Assembly (NCBI GenBank): GCA_905193085.1
Contig: CAJJNI010000024.1
Location: 1 to 17,514, forward strand
Source of the DNA: an uncultured Lachnospiraceae bacterium
GTDB taxonomy: Bacteria > Bacillota > Clostridia > Lachnospirales > Lachnospiraceae
DNA length: 17,514 nucleotides
Direction of reading: 5' to 3'
Shown one piece after another: positions 1-6,176 of the stretch (the stretch's first letter is position 1; the number at the start of each line of letters is the position of its first letter). The notes beneath the pieces were generated by a model that searched no databases, was not told the DNA's origin, and saw nothing but the letters and a program-made list of their open reading frames with translations. The translations under genes were made by a program, and so were the position numbers.

Positions 1-1207
1 CAAGAAGTTCTTCTGCATTAAGCTCCGAATGTGTTGTTGATGCAGGGTGTATTGCAAGTGATTTAACATCTGCTACATTTGCAAGCAATGAGAATAATTC
101 GAGATTATCGATAAATTCCTGTGCTTTCTTTGCATCACCTTTTATTTCGAATGTAAATATTGAACCACCGCCATTAGGGAAGTAACGCTTATACAATTCC
201 TGCTGTTTCGGGTCATCTGAAACTGATGGGTGATTAACTTTTTCTACCAATGGGTGATTATTTAAATATTCTACTACTTTAAGAGCATTTTCTACATGTC
301 TTTCTACACGGAGTGATAATGTTTCAAGTCCCTGAAGGAAAATCCATGCATGAATAGGTGAAAGTGTTGCACCTGTATCACGAAGAAGAATTGCACGAAT
401 TCTTGTTACAAATGCTGCAGGACCTGCTGCCTTTGAGAAGCTTACTCCATGATAGCTTTCGTTTGGCTCAGTAAGCTGTGGGAATTTGCCTGATGCTTCC
501 CAGTCAAATTTACCGCCATCTACAATTACGCCACCGATTGTTGTTCCATGTCCACCGATAAATTTAGTAGCTGAATGAATAACAATATCTGCACCATGTT
601 CGATTGGTCTGACTAAAAATGGTGTTGCAAATGTGCTGTCAACTACGAGTGGTATTTTGTGAGCATGTGCGATTGCCGCAATTGCTTCAATATCAACAAC
701 TTCTGAGTTAGGATTACCTAATGTTTCTATATATAATGCTTTAGTATTATCCTGAATTGCATTTTCAAAATTCTGCGGGTCAAGCGGGTCTACGAATGTA
801 GTTGTTACATTGTAATCTACCATTGTGTGTGCAAGTAAGTTATATGTTCCACCATAAACATTCTTAGCTGCTACAATGTGATCTCCTGCAAATGCAAGGT
901 TCTGAATTGTGTATGAAACTGCTGCTGCACCTGATGATACTGCAAGTGCTGCAACACCACCCTCAAGCTTTGCAATTCTTCTTTCAAAAATATCCTGAGT
1001 AGGATTTGTAAGTCTTCCGTAAATGTTACCTGCATCTGCAAGTGCAAATCTGTCTGCTGCATGCTGGCTGTTTCTGAATACGAATGATGATGTCTGATAA
1101 ATTGGTACTGCTCTGGCATCTGTTACAGGGTCATAATCTTCCTGTCCAACATGTAACTGTAATGTTTCAAACTTTAAATCTCTTTCCTGATATGTTTTCT
1201 TTGCCAT
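1..1207 (-). CDS. metY: O-acetylhomoserine sulfhydrylase (partial, C-terminus outside window)
   Basis: PLP enzyme of the Cys/Met metabolism family. It joins O-acetylhomoserine with sulfide (or methanethiol) to give homocysteine (or methionine) in the cytoplasm. The 402 visible residues begin MAKKTYQERDLKFETLQLHVG. They include the substrate/PLP segment around YGRLTNPT (63-70), the SSGAAA loop (91-96) and the PLP-binding lysine in SATKFIGGHG (Lys215). The reading frame is still open at the window edge after a THSELNAEELL stretch. This family is usually about 425-430 residues, so roughly 25 C-terminal residues are missing. The ATG at 1205-1207 is preceded by AAAAGGAG at a normal distance. Length, the long insert after the PLP lysine and the N-terminal motif favour MetY over MetB/MetC-type relatives. 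It is a single gene behind its own promoter, directly downstream of the SRP RNA terminator. I saw no SAM riboswitch or T-box in the roughly 60-nt leader. Confidence 0.93.
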   Translation of the reverse strand, partial: MAKKTYQERDLKFETLQLHVGQEDYDPVTDARAVPIYQTSSFVFRNSQHAADRFALADAGNIYGRLTNPTQDIFERRIAKLEGGVAALAVSSGAAAVSYTIQNLAFAGDHIVAAKNVYGGTYNLLAHTMVDYNVTTTFVDPLDPQNFENAIQDNTKALYIETLGNPNSEVVDIEAIAAIAHAHKIPLVVDSTFATPFLVRPIEHGADIVIHSATKFIGGHGTTIGGVIVDGGKFDWEASGKFPQLTEPNESYHGVSFSKAAGPAAFVTRIRAILLRDTGATLSPIHAWIFLQGLETLSLRVERHVENALKVVEYLNNHPLVEKVNHPSVSDDPKQQELYKRYFPNGGGSIFTFEIKGDAKKAQEFIDNLELFSLLANVADVKSLAIHPASTTHSELNAEELL

Positions 1208-1273
1208 AATATCATTCTCCTTTTGTTTAGTCATTTTTAGTTTGTGAAACTTCGTTTCTCTTATTTGCTAATC

Positions 1274-1302
1274 ATAATACTACCCAATTCATACTTTGTC
1301 AA
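1274..1302 (-). promoter_or_regulatory. Sigma-A promoter of metY
   Basis: On the minus strand, TTGACA (1297-1302) and TATTAT (1274-1279) are separated by exactly 17 nt. This gives a start near 1267 and a leader of about 60 nt. The leader contains a small inverted repeat, GAAAC-GAA-GTTTC (1246-1258), just upstream of the ribosome binding site. It is too short to call a riboswitch but could be a protein or mRNA-level element. Confidence 0.8.
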
Positions 1303-1320
1303 TAGGAATTGTATACTTTT

Positions 1321-1360
1321 TATATAAAAAAATTTAGCACGATGTTTTTCATGCTAAATT
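1321..1360 (-). terminator. Rho-independent terminator of the SRP RNA gene
   Basis: Perfect 9-bp arms AATTTAGCA (1331-1339) and TGCTAAATT (1352-1360) flank a 12-nt loop. On the minus strand the stem runs into TTTTTTATATA. It lies about 14 nt after the 3' end of the SRP RNA and about 20 nt before the metY -35 box, so it separates the two units. The plus strand has no T-tract after the hairpin, so the terminator works in one direction only. Confidence 0.8.
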
Positions 1361-1374
1361 AAGAAAAAATAAAT

Positions 1375-1638
1375 CCACGCATTCTGTGTCGAACTCCTCT
1401 CAGAAACGATTTCTCTACCGCTGACTCGGTCCAGGCGACCTTACGGCACACAGAAGTGCTTACTTAGTGCTGCTCCATTCCTGACCTGACACGGTTCGTA
1501 AGTTCCTGTTGCGCAAGACCCGGACTTCAACGCCAACAAATAAAGTTCTGCTTCCCAAGGAAAAAGCCCTCGACAGAATATCACCCCTGCTATAGCGGAT
1601 TGCAGGTACAGGGCACCGCTAACTCCCCGGCTGCGTGG
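1375..1638 (-). ncRNA. ffs: Signal recognition particle RNA (bacterial large SRP RNA, 6S/scRNA type)
   Basis: This is the RNA scaffold of the signal recognition particle. It binds Ffh and targets nascent membrane and secreted proteins. The conserved helix 8 segment reads GTGTCAGGTCAGGAATGGAG followed by CAGCACTAAG (centred near 1470-1490), with the GGAA tetraloop and the Ffh-binding loop strand. The 5' end (CCACGCAG, 1631-1638) pairs with the 3' end (TGCGTGG, 1375-1381), closing the molecule at about 264 nt. This matches the roughly 270-nt Bacillus/Clostridium form with an Alu-type domain rather than the 114-nt E. coli 4.5S form. The tetraloop is closed by A-U instead of the usual C-G, a compensated change. 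The ends are set by pairing and could shift by a few bases. Long frames across it on the minus strand are not genes. Confidence 0.93.
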
Positions 1639-1660
1639 AAATTTTATAAACATTTTCAAT

Positions 1661-1696
1661 AATTGCATTATCTGTTGCCATAAAACAGACGCAATT
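1661..1696 (-). other. Hairpin in the 5' leader of the SRP RNA precursor
   Basis: Between the promoter and the mature SRP RNA 5' end is a leader of about 60 nt. It can fold with outer arms AATTGC/GCAATT (1691-1696 with 1661-1666) and inner arms TCTGTT/AACAGA (1684-1689 with 1671-1676), a 7-nt loop, and an asymmetric internal loop. There is no T-tract after it, so it is not a terminator. In B. subtilis the scRNA precursor is trimmed by RNase III; a processing role here is inference. Confidence 0.5.
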
Positions 1697-1705
1697 CGCC
1701 TTATT

Positions 1706-1734
1706 ATTATACATAACAGGGCGTGTTTTGTCAA
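1706..1734 (-). promoter_or_regulatory. Consensus sigma-A promoter of the SRP RNA gene
   Basis: On the minus strand, TTGACA (1729-1734) and TATAAT (1706-1711), both perfect consensus, are 17 nt apart. This predicts a start near 1699. The -35 box begins two bases after the murF stop codon, and no terminator is visible between murF and this promoter. SRP RNA could therefore also receive read-through from ddl-murF. Confidence 0.9.
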
Positions 1735-1736
1735 AT

Positions 1737-3098
1737 TTATTTTTGAAGAAATTCCACTACTTCAGGAAATTCCATCCCATGAGATGCCTTAACAAGTATT
1801 GAATCCCCATCTTCAAGTAATGAATCAAGCTGTTCAAACGCATCTTTCTTATTATCAAAATGCACACATTTCGTAGCTGAATTCCCAGCTCCTTCATTTA
1901 TATATCTGCTTAAATTTCCTATTGTAATAAGTAAATCTATATCAGAAGCCGCAATGTGCTCTCCTACACCCTGATGCAGTTCTTTTTCATTGTCTCCAAG
2001 CTCAAACATATCTCCAAGAATACATACCTTTCTTCCAATTGCATCTTTTAAAATATCGATGGAAGACTTCATCGAAACCGGATTGGCATTGTAGCAGTCA
2101 TCAATAACCGTATAATGGCCTGTATCTATTATGTTTACCCTGCCGCTTACCGGTTTTAAATTTTCTATGCCTTTTTTGATATCATCAAGGGAAACATTCA
2201 AAGCAAGACCGACACTGCATGCGGCAAGCGCATTGTAAACCATATGGATACCCGGGACAGGAATTTTCACAGAAATTTCCCCTGATGGGGTAATAATTTT
2301 ACATGCTGTGCCTTTCAGACCGAGATTACATATGTCGGCTGCTTTTATCTCATTATTATTATTTTTACCGAAAAATATAATTTTATTATTCTTATACGAA
2401 GTTACGGTAGATAACTTATCATCATCTCCGTTAAGACAAATTATGCCATGATTTTTAAGTCCCTCAAAAATTTCTGTTTTTGCCTTAAGTATTCCGTCTC
2501 TTGATTTTAAATTTTCCAAATGACAGAGTCCAATGTTAGTTATCACTGCAACATCAGGTTTTGCTATTTTGGTAAGTCTGCTCATTTCACCAAAATCACT
2601 TATACCCATCTCAAGAACTGCTGCCTCTTCCTCGCCCGTAAGCCTGAAAACGGTAAGCGGAAGTCCGATTTCGTTATTAAAATTGCCATCTGTCTTGAGT
2701 GTTTTATATTTAGTTGAAAGTACCGATGCTATAATTTCCTTTGTGCTTGTTTTACCGACACTTCCGGTTACACCGACAACTTTTACATCAAGCTGCTGCA
2801 AATAAAATTCTGCAATGTCCCTTAATGCTTTCAAAGTAGAATCTACATATATATATGGAATATTTTCATCTTCAAGCTTTTTTTCTGAAAGTGTACAGAG
2901 CGCACCATTTTCCATAACTGATGTAATAAAATCATGTCCGTCAACTCTTGCGCCTGCTATCGGAATAAAAAGACTTCCATTAATAATTTTTCTGCTGTCA
3001 GTAACAACACTTGTTACTTCTTTTTCAAGCAGTTCTTCTTTCCCATAATATTCACCATCTGTTGCTTTTATTAAATTACTTATAGTAAGACCTTTCAT
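1737..3098 (-). CDS. murF: UDP-N-acetylmuramoyl-tripeptide--D-alanyl-D-alanine ligase
   Basis: ATP-dependent cytoplasmic Mur ligase that adds D-Ala-D-Ala to the UDP-MurNAc-tripeptide, the last soluble step of peptidoglycan precursor synthesis. The 453 residues match the usual family length. Seen in order: an N-terminal UDP-binding domain (VVTDSRKI, 31-38; GSLFIPIAGARVDGHDF, 41-57), the ATP P-loop GVTGSVGKTSTKE (109-121), the DGNFNNEIGLPLT segment (137-149), a candidate carbamylated lysine in AKTEIF (Lys207), DDCYNANP (333-340) and GDMFELGDNE (362-371) in the C-terminal domain, and VKASHGMEF near the end. The ATG at 3096-3098 follows a GGAG about 8 nt upstream. The gene begins 17 nt after ddl, so the two are almost certainly co-transcribed; their products act in sequence. 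Confidence 0.95.
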   Translation of the reverse strand: MKGLTISNLIKATDGEYYGKEELLEKEVTSVVTDSRKIINGSLFIPIAGARVDGHDFITSVMENGALCTLSEKKLEDENIPYIYVDSTLKALRDIAEFYLQQLDVKVVGVTGSVGKTSTKEIIASVLSTKYKTLKTDGNFNNEIGLPLTVFRLTGEEEAAVLEMGISDFGEMSRLTKIAKPDVAVITNIGLCHLENLKSRDGILKAKTEIFEGLKNHGIICLNGDDDKLSTVTSYKNNKIIFFGKNNNNEIKAADICNLGLKGTACKIITPSGEISVKIPVPGIHMVYNALAACSVGLALNVSLDDIKKGIENLKPVSGRVNIIDTGHYTVIDDCYNANPVSMKSSIDILKDAIGRKVCILGDMFELGDNEKELHQGVGEHIAASDIDLLITIGNLSRYINEGAGNSATKCVHFDNKKDAFEQLDSLLEDGDSILVKASHGMEFPEVVEFLQK

Positions 3099-3115
3099 TG
3101 TAATCTCCGTTCCTT

Positions 3116-4180
3116 TTACTGTACTGATACCTGAATAAGTTTCTCACAGAGAGTTTCATAGTCCATTCCAAGAACCAATGCTTCCTGAGGCAGAAGACTT
3201 GTAGGTGTCATTCCCGGAAGCGTATTAGCTTCAAGACAGTACATACCGCCATTTGAATCCATAATGAAATCGACACGGCAATATTTGTCAAGGAACAATG
3301 CCTTTGAAACATCAACAGCTATTGACTGCATCTGTGCAGTCTGTTCTTTTGTAAGATTTGCAGGACAAATGTCATCTGTTTTGCCCGGCTCATACTTGTT
3401 AGTATAATCATAAAAGCCTTCTTTAGGCACAATTTCAATTATAGGATATGCTTCTCCGTCTACAACTCCTACGGAAAACTCACGACCAGAAACATATTTT
3501 TCTATTATAACTTCATTTTCAAGTCTGAAAGCTTCTTCTAAAGCACCCTTTAATTCTTCTTCCTTATTTACTATAGTAACACCGATACTTGAGCCGCCGC
3601 AGCTTGGCTTTACAATACATGGGAGTGTTATGTTAGCTTTTTCTAACATGTGGTCTGTGACTCCAAGCATATCTTTTCCCTGATTCTGTTCGACAATCTG
3701 GTAAACCTGTGATTTTTTGAGAGAAATTCCTTTCGGAGTCGGAATACCCTTAGCAGTAAAAATACTCTTTGAAACACCCTTATCCATAGCCATTGCACTT
3801 CCAAGATAGCCTGTTCCCGTATATTTTATTCCAAACAGGTCAAATGCAGCCTGCACTTTTCCATTTTCTCCGTTTTCTCCATGAAGTGCCATAAATACTA
3901 TATCTGCTTTCTGGCACAGAGCTATTACATTTTCACCAAAAAATTCTTTTCTTTTGCTTTTCTCTTCTTCAAGCCTTGCACTGCATTCTTTTATTTCACT
4001 GACTGCTTTGTCTAAATTATAATCAGCTCCAAATACATCTGTATTCTTTGTTCCAAAATATACATCTAAAACTGCCGCATTATGTCCTGCGCTTCTGAGT
4101 GCTTCGCACACTTTAGTTCCAGTCACAATTGAAACTTCTCTCTCTGTGCTTTTTCCACCAGCTAAAACTATAATATTCAT
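3116..4180 (-). CDS. ddl: D-alanine--D-alanine ligase
   Basis: ATP-grasp enzyme that joins two D-alanines in the cytoplasm to make the dipeptide used by MurF. At 354 residues it is of usual size for the Gram-positive type. Motifs: MNIIVLAGGKSTEREVS at the N-terminus, HGENGENGKVQ (100-110), the ATP-binding glycine loop KPSCGGSSIGV (191-201), the omega-loop tyrosine region FYDYTNKY (257-263), and the Mg2+/substrate segment EANTLPGMTPTSLLP (317-331). The FYDYTNKY loop resembles D-Ala-D-Ala enzymes rather than VanA-type D-Ala-D-Lac ligases. A charged insert of about 20 residues (61-82) precedes FGENVIALC. The ATG at 4178-4180 follows AAAAAGGAG. First gene of the ddl-murF operon, divergent from the phosphate transporter. 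Confidence 0.95.
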   Translation of the reverse strand: MNIIVLAGGKSTEREVSIVTGTKVCEALRSAGHNAAVLDVYFGTKNTDVFGADYNLDKAVSEIKECSARLEEEKSKRKEFFGENVIALCQKADIVFMALHGENGENGKVQAAFDLFGIKYTGTGYLGSAMAMDKGVSKSIFTAKGIPTPKGISLKKSQVYQIVEQNQGKDMLGVTDHMLEKANITLPCIVKPSCGGSSIGVTIVNKEEELKGALEEAFRLENEVIIEKYVSGREFSVGVVDGEAYPIIEIVPKEGFYDYTNKYEPGKTDDICPANLTKEQTAQMQSIAVDVSKALFLDKYCRVDFIMDSNGGMYCLEANTLPGMTPTSLLPQEALVLGMDYETLCEKLIQVSVQ

Positions 4181-4226
4181 ATAAAAGACTCCTTTTTCAA
4201 ATCCAGACTATTTTCAATATCTCTTT

Positions 4227-4255
4227 ATTCTAGAATAAACTTACAGATTTTGCAA
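4227..4255 (-). promoter_or_regulatory. Probable sigma-A promoter of ddl-murF
   Basis: On the minus strand, TTGCAA (4250-4255) and TAGAAT (4227-4232) are spaced by 17 nt, giving a start near 4220 and a leader of about 40 nt before ddl. One or two mismatches from consensus in each box. Confidence 0.6.
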
Positions 4256-4274
4256 GCTGTTTTCATTATTTTTG

Positions 4275-4310
4275 TTTTTACTATTTTTTACGGTAAGTAA
4301 TTAGTAAAAA
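4275..4310. promoter_or_regulatory. Nested dyad in the ddl / phosphate transporter divergent region
   Basis: Perfect 9-bp inverted arms TTTTTACTA (4275-4283) and TAGTAAAAA (4302-4310) enclose a second symmetric element, TTAC-G-GTAA (4288-4296), with almost the same centre. It sits between the two divergent promoters. There is no T-tract typical of a terminator. It may be a regulator-binding site; no known operator was recognised. Confidence 0.35.
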
Positions 4311-4324
4311 AATATCAATTTATC

Positions 4325-4353
4325 TTGTGATGCGATAAAAAATATGTTACGAT
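4325..4353 (+). promoter_or_regulatory. Possible promoter of the Na+/phosphate cotransporter gene
   Basis: TTGTGA (4325-4330) and TACGAT (4348-4353) are spaced by 17 nt, with an extended -10 TG one base upstream of the -10. Each box matches consensus at four of six positions, so this is a weak call. A TTTATC-n9-GATAAA dyad overlaps the -35 region (4319-4339) and could be an operator. Confidence 0.35.
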
Positions 4354-4407
4354 TGTCATGTTTGGTTTTACTTAAAACTTACACAAAATTTAAAGAGAGG
4401 TATTTGT

Positions 4408-6057
4408 ATGGAATTGGCATTCGGTCTTGCCGCCGGTCTCGGATTCTTCCTCTATGGTATGAAACTCATGAGTGAAGGGCTTGAAAAAGTTGCCGGTGCA
4501 AAAATGAAAAGTGTACTTTCTATGTGCACAAAAAACACATTTATCGGAGTTCTGGTTGGACTTGTATTTACTGCTATTATCCAATCTTCCAGTGCTTCTA
4601 CCGTTATGGTTGTCAGTTTTGTTAACTCAGGACTTATGACTCTGACACAATCCGTTGGTCCTATCCTTGGTGCCAATATTGGTACCACCGTTACAGGTCA
4701 GCTCGTTTCTTTTAATTTTGACATCGTTGCCCCGATATTTATTCTCATCGGTGTAATAATGTGTAAATTTATGAAGAAACCCCTTGTTCAGAAAATCGGC
4801 GAAGTCTGCCTGGGCTTTGGTGTACTTTTCTTTGGAATGTCTACAATGAAAAGCTCGCTTTCCGTAATAAAAGACGCACCCTGGATTTCTGATATGATTT
4901 CTTCCATAGGCAATCCATTATTATGTGTACTTATTGGATTTGTTATTACAGCAATCCTTCAAAGTACATCAGCATTTATCGGTATTCTCATTACCCTTGC
5001 AAGTACAGGCGTTATGGGAACAGGCGAATTAAATGTTTTATTTTACCTTACACTTGGAAGCAATATCGGTGCATGTATTCCTGCACTTATAGCAGGTCTT
5101 AGCGGTCGTAAAGAAGCAAAACGTTCAGCACTTATTCATTTTCTCTTCAATATACTCGGTGCTGTTGTAATAGGAATATTACTTATACCATTTTCAAAAT
5201 ATTTCCAGCATTTTCTTCTTGGGATTTCAAATGGTACAGGCACAGGACAAATGGCCCGTGCTGTTGCTAATGCAGATACTTTATTTAAGGTATTTGAAGT
5301 TATTATATTCCTTCCGCTTTCAAAATTGCTTGTCAGACTCACACAGATTATTGTACCAGGTGATGATACACATACTTCAAGATTTGAACTTAAATATATC
5401 AATCCCAATCTTGCCGCTTCACCATCTATTACAATTATAGAAGTTACTAACGAAATTAAACACATGGGAAAACTTGCTGCCGAGAACTTAGAGCTTGCAT
5501 TTGATGCCCTGATTAATAAAAAAGAGGCGAATATTAAAAAAGTATTTGAAACGGAAGAAGAAATTGATTTCTTAAGCGATGAAATTACCAAATATCTTGT
5601 AACAATGACACAGTCGGATACAATGCCTGTAAGTTACTCTAAATATATTGCCGGTTATTTTCATGCAGTAAGCGATTTAGAGCGTATAGGCGACCATGCC
5701 GAAAACCTTGCTGAATTTGCACAGAGCAGAATAGAAAACAACATTACTTTCAGCGAAACAGGCATAAATGAAGTTAAACAGATGTTTGCCAAAGTAATCA
5801 AGACAGTTCATTATTCTATTGATACTTTCACAGACCAGAAAGAAGAATATCTTCAGGATATTGTTGATTTGGAAAATGAAGTTGACATAATGGAAAAAGA
5901 ACTTCAGAACAACCATATAAATCGTATGGCAAAAGGCGAATGCAGTGCTATGAGTGCTATTTATTCAGACCTTCTTTCTAACCTTGAAAGAGTATCTGAC
6001 CATGCAACTAATATTGCCTTTGCAATATATGATGAGAGCCAGTATGGATTGAATTAA
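4408..6057 (+). CDS. Na+/phosphate cotransporter with C-terminal PhoU-like domain
   Basis: Membrane transporter of the Na/Pi cotransporter (NptA/YjbB-like) family, expected to move inorganic phosphate with sodium. Length 549 residues. The membrane part (about 1-310) holds the inverted-repeat signature of the family: QSSSA (59-63) with GANIGTT (88-94), and QSTSA (185-189) with GSNIGA (217-222). Several hydrophobic segments surround these. After a linker, residues about 340-545 are helical and carry two PhoU-type repeats with LERIGDHAEN (424-433) and LERVSDHATN (526-535), likely metal-binding and regulatory. The ATG at 4408 follows AGAGAGG. A single-gene unit between a divergent promoter region and a bidirectional terminator. 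Whether it imports or exports phosphate cannot be told from sequence; some bacterial members (E. coli YjbB) are linked to export. Confidence 0.9.
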   Translation: MELAFGLAAGLGFFLYGMKLMSEGLEKVAGAKMKSVLSMCTKNTFIGVLVGLVFTAIIQSSSASTVMVVSFVNSGLMTLTQSVGPILGANIGTTVTGQLVSFNFDIVAPIFILIGVIMCKFMKKPLVQKIGEVCLGFGVLFFGMSTMKSSLSVIKDAPWISDMISSIGNPLLCVLIGFVITAILQSTSAFIGILITLASTGVMGTGELNVLFYLTLGSNIGACIPALIAGLSGRKEAKRSALIHFLFNILGAVVIGILLIPFSKYFQHFLLGISNGTGTGQMARAVANADTLFKVFEVIIFLPLSKLLVRLTQIIVPGDDTHTSRFELKYINPNLAASPSITIIEVTNEIKHMGKLAAENLELAFDALINKKEANIKKVFETEEEIDFLSDEITKYLVTMTQSDTMPVSYSKYIAGYFHAVSDLERIGDHAENLAEFAQSRIENNITFSETGINEVKQMFAKVIKTVHYSIDTFTDQKEEYLQDIVDLENEVDIMEKELQNNHINRMAKGECSAMSAIYSDLLSNLERVSDHATNIAFAIYDESQYGLN

Positions 6058-6070
6058 TAAAGATAAACAT

Positions 6071-6113
6071 AAAAAAACAGGCGGAGATAATGCTCTCCGT
6101 CTGATTTTTTATT
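6071..6113. terminator. Bidirectional terminator between convergent genes
   Basis: A 10-bp stem CAGGCGGAGA (6078-6087) / TCTCCGTCTG (6094-6103) with one G-T wobble and a 6-nt loop. It is followed by ATTTTTTATTT on the plus strand and flanked by a run of seven A at 6071-6077, which reads as a T-tract on the minus strand. It can therefore end both the phosphate transporter and the GGDEF/HD-GYP transcript. Confidence 0.9.
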
Positions 6114-6176
6114 TATTACTTTATGTTATAAATCATATTTAACTCTTCTCTTTGCCGACTGACCTTTATTAAATTG

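Noticed and set aside
1208..1300. SAM riboswitch or T-box leader for metY
   Set aside because: The leader is only about 60 nt and shows no S-box or T-box core; it contains just a 5-bp inverted repeat.
1441..1734. 97-codon open frame on the minus strand over the SRP RNA
   Set aside because: It covers the SRP RNA and its promoter, and its protein shows no family features. The conserved RNA explains the sequence.
3116..4180. Vancomycin-resistance type D-Ala-D-Lac ligase
   Set aside because: The omega-loop FYDYTNKY and linkage with murF fit a housekeeping D-Ala-D-Ala ligase, and no vanH/vanX neighbours are present.
4390..5916. Several minus-strand open frames opposite the phosphate transporter (for example 5136-5591)
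   Set aside because: They are antisense to a gene with clear family motifs, lack ribosome binding sites and show no recognisable domains.
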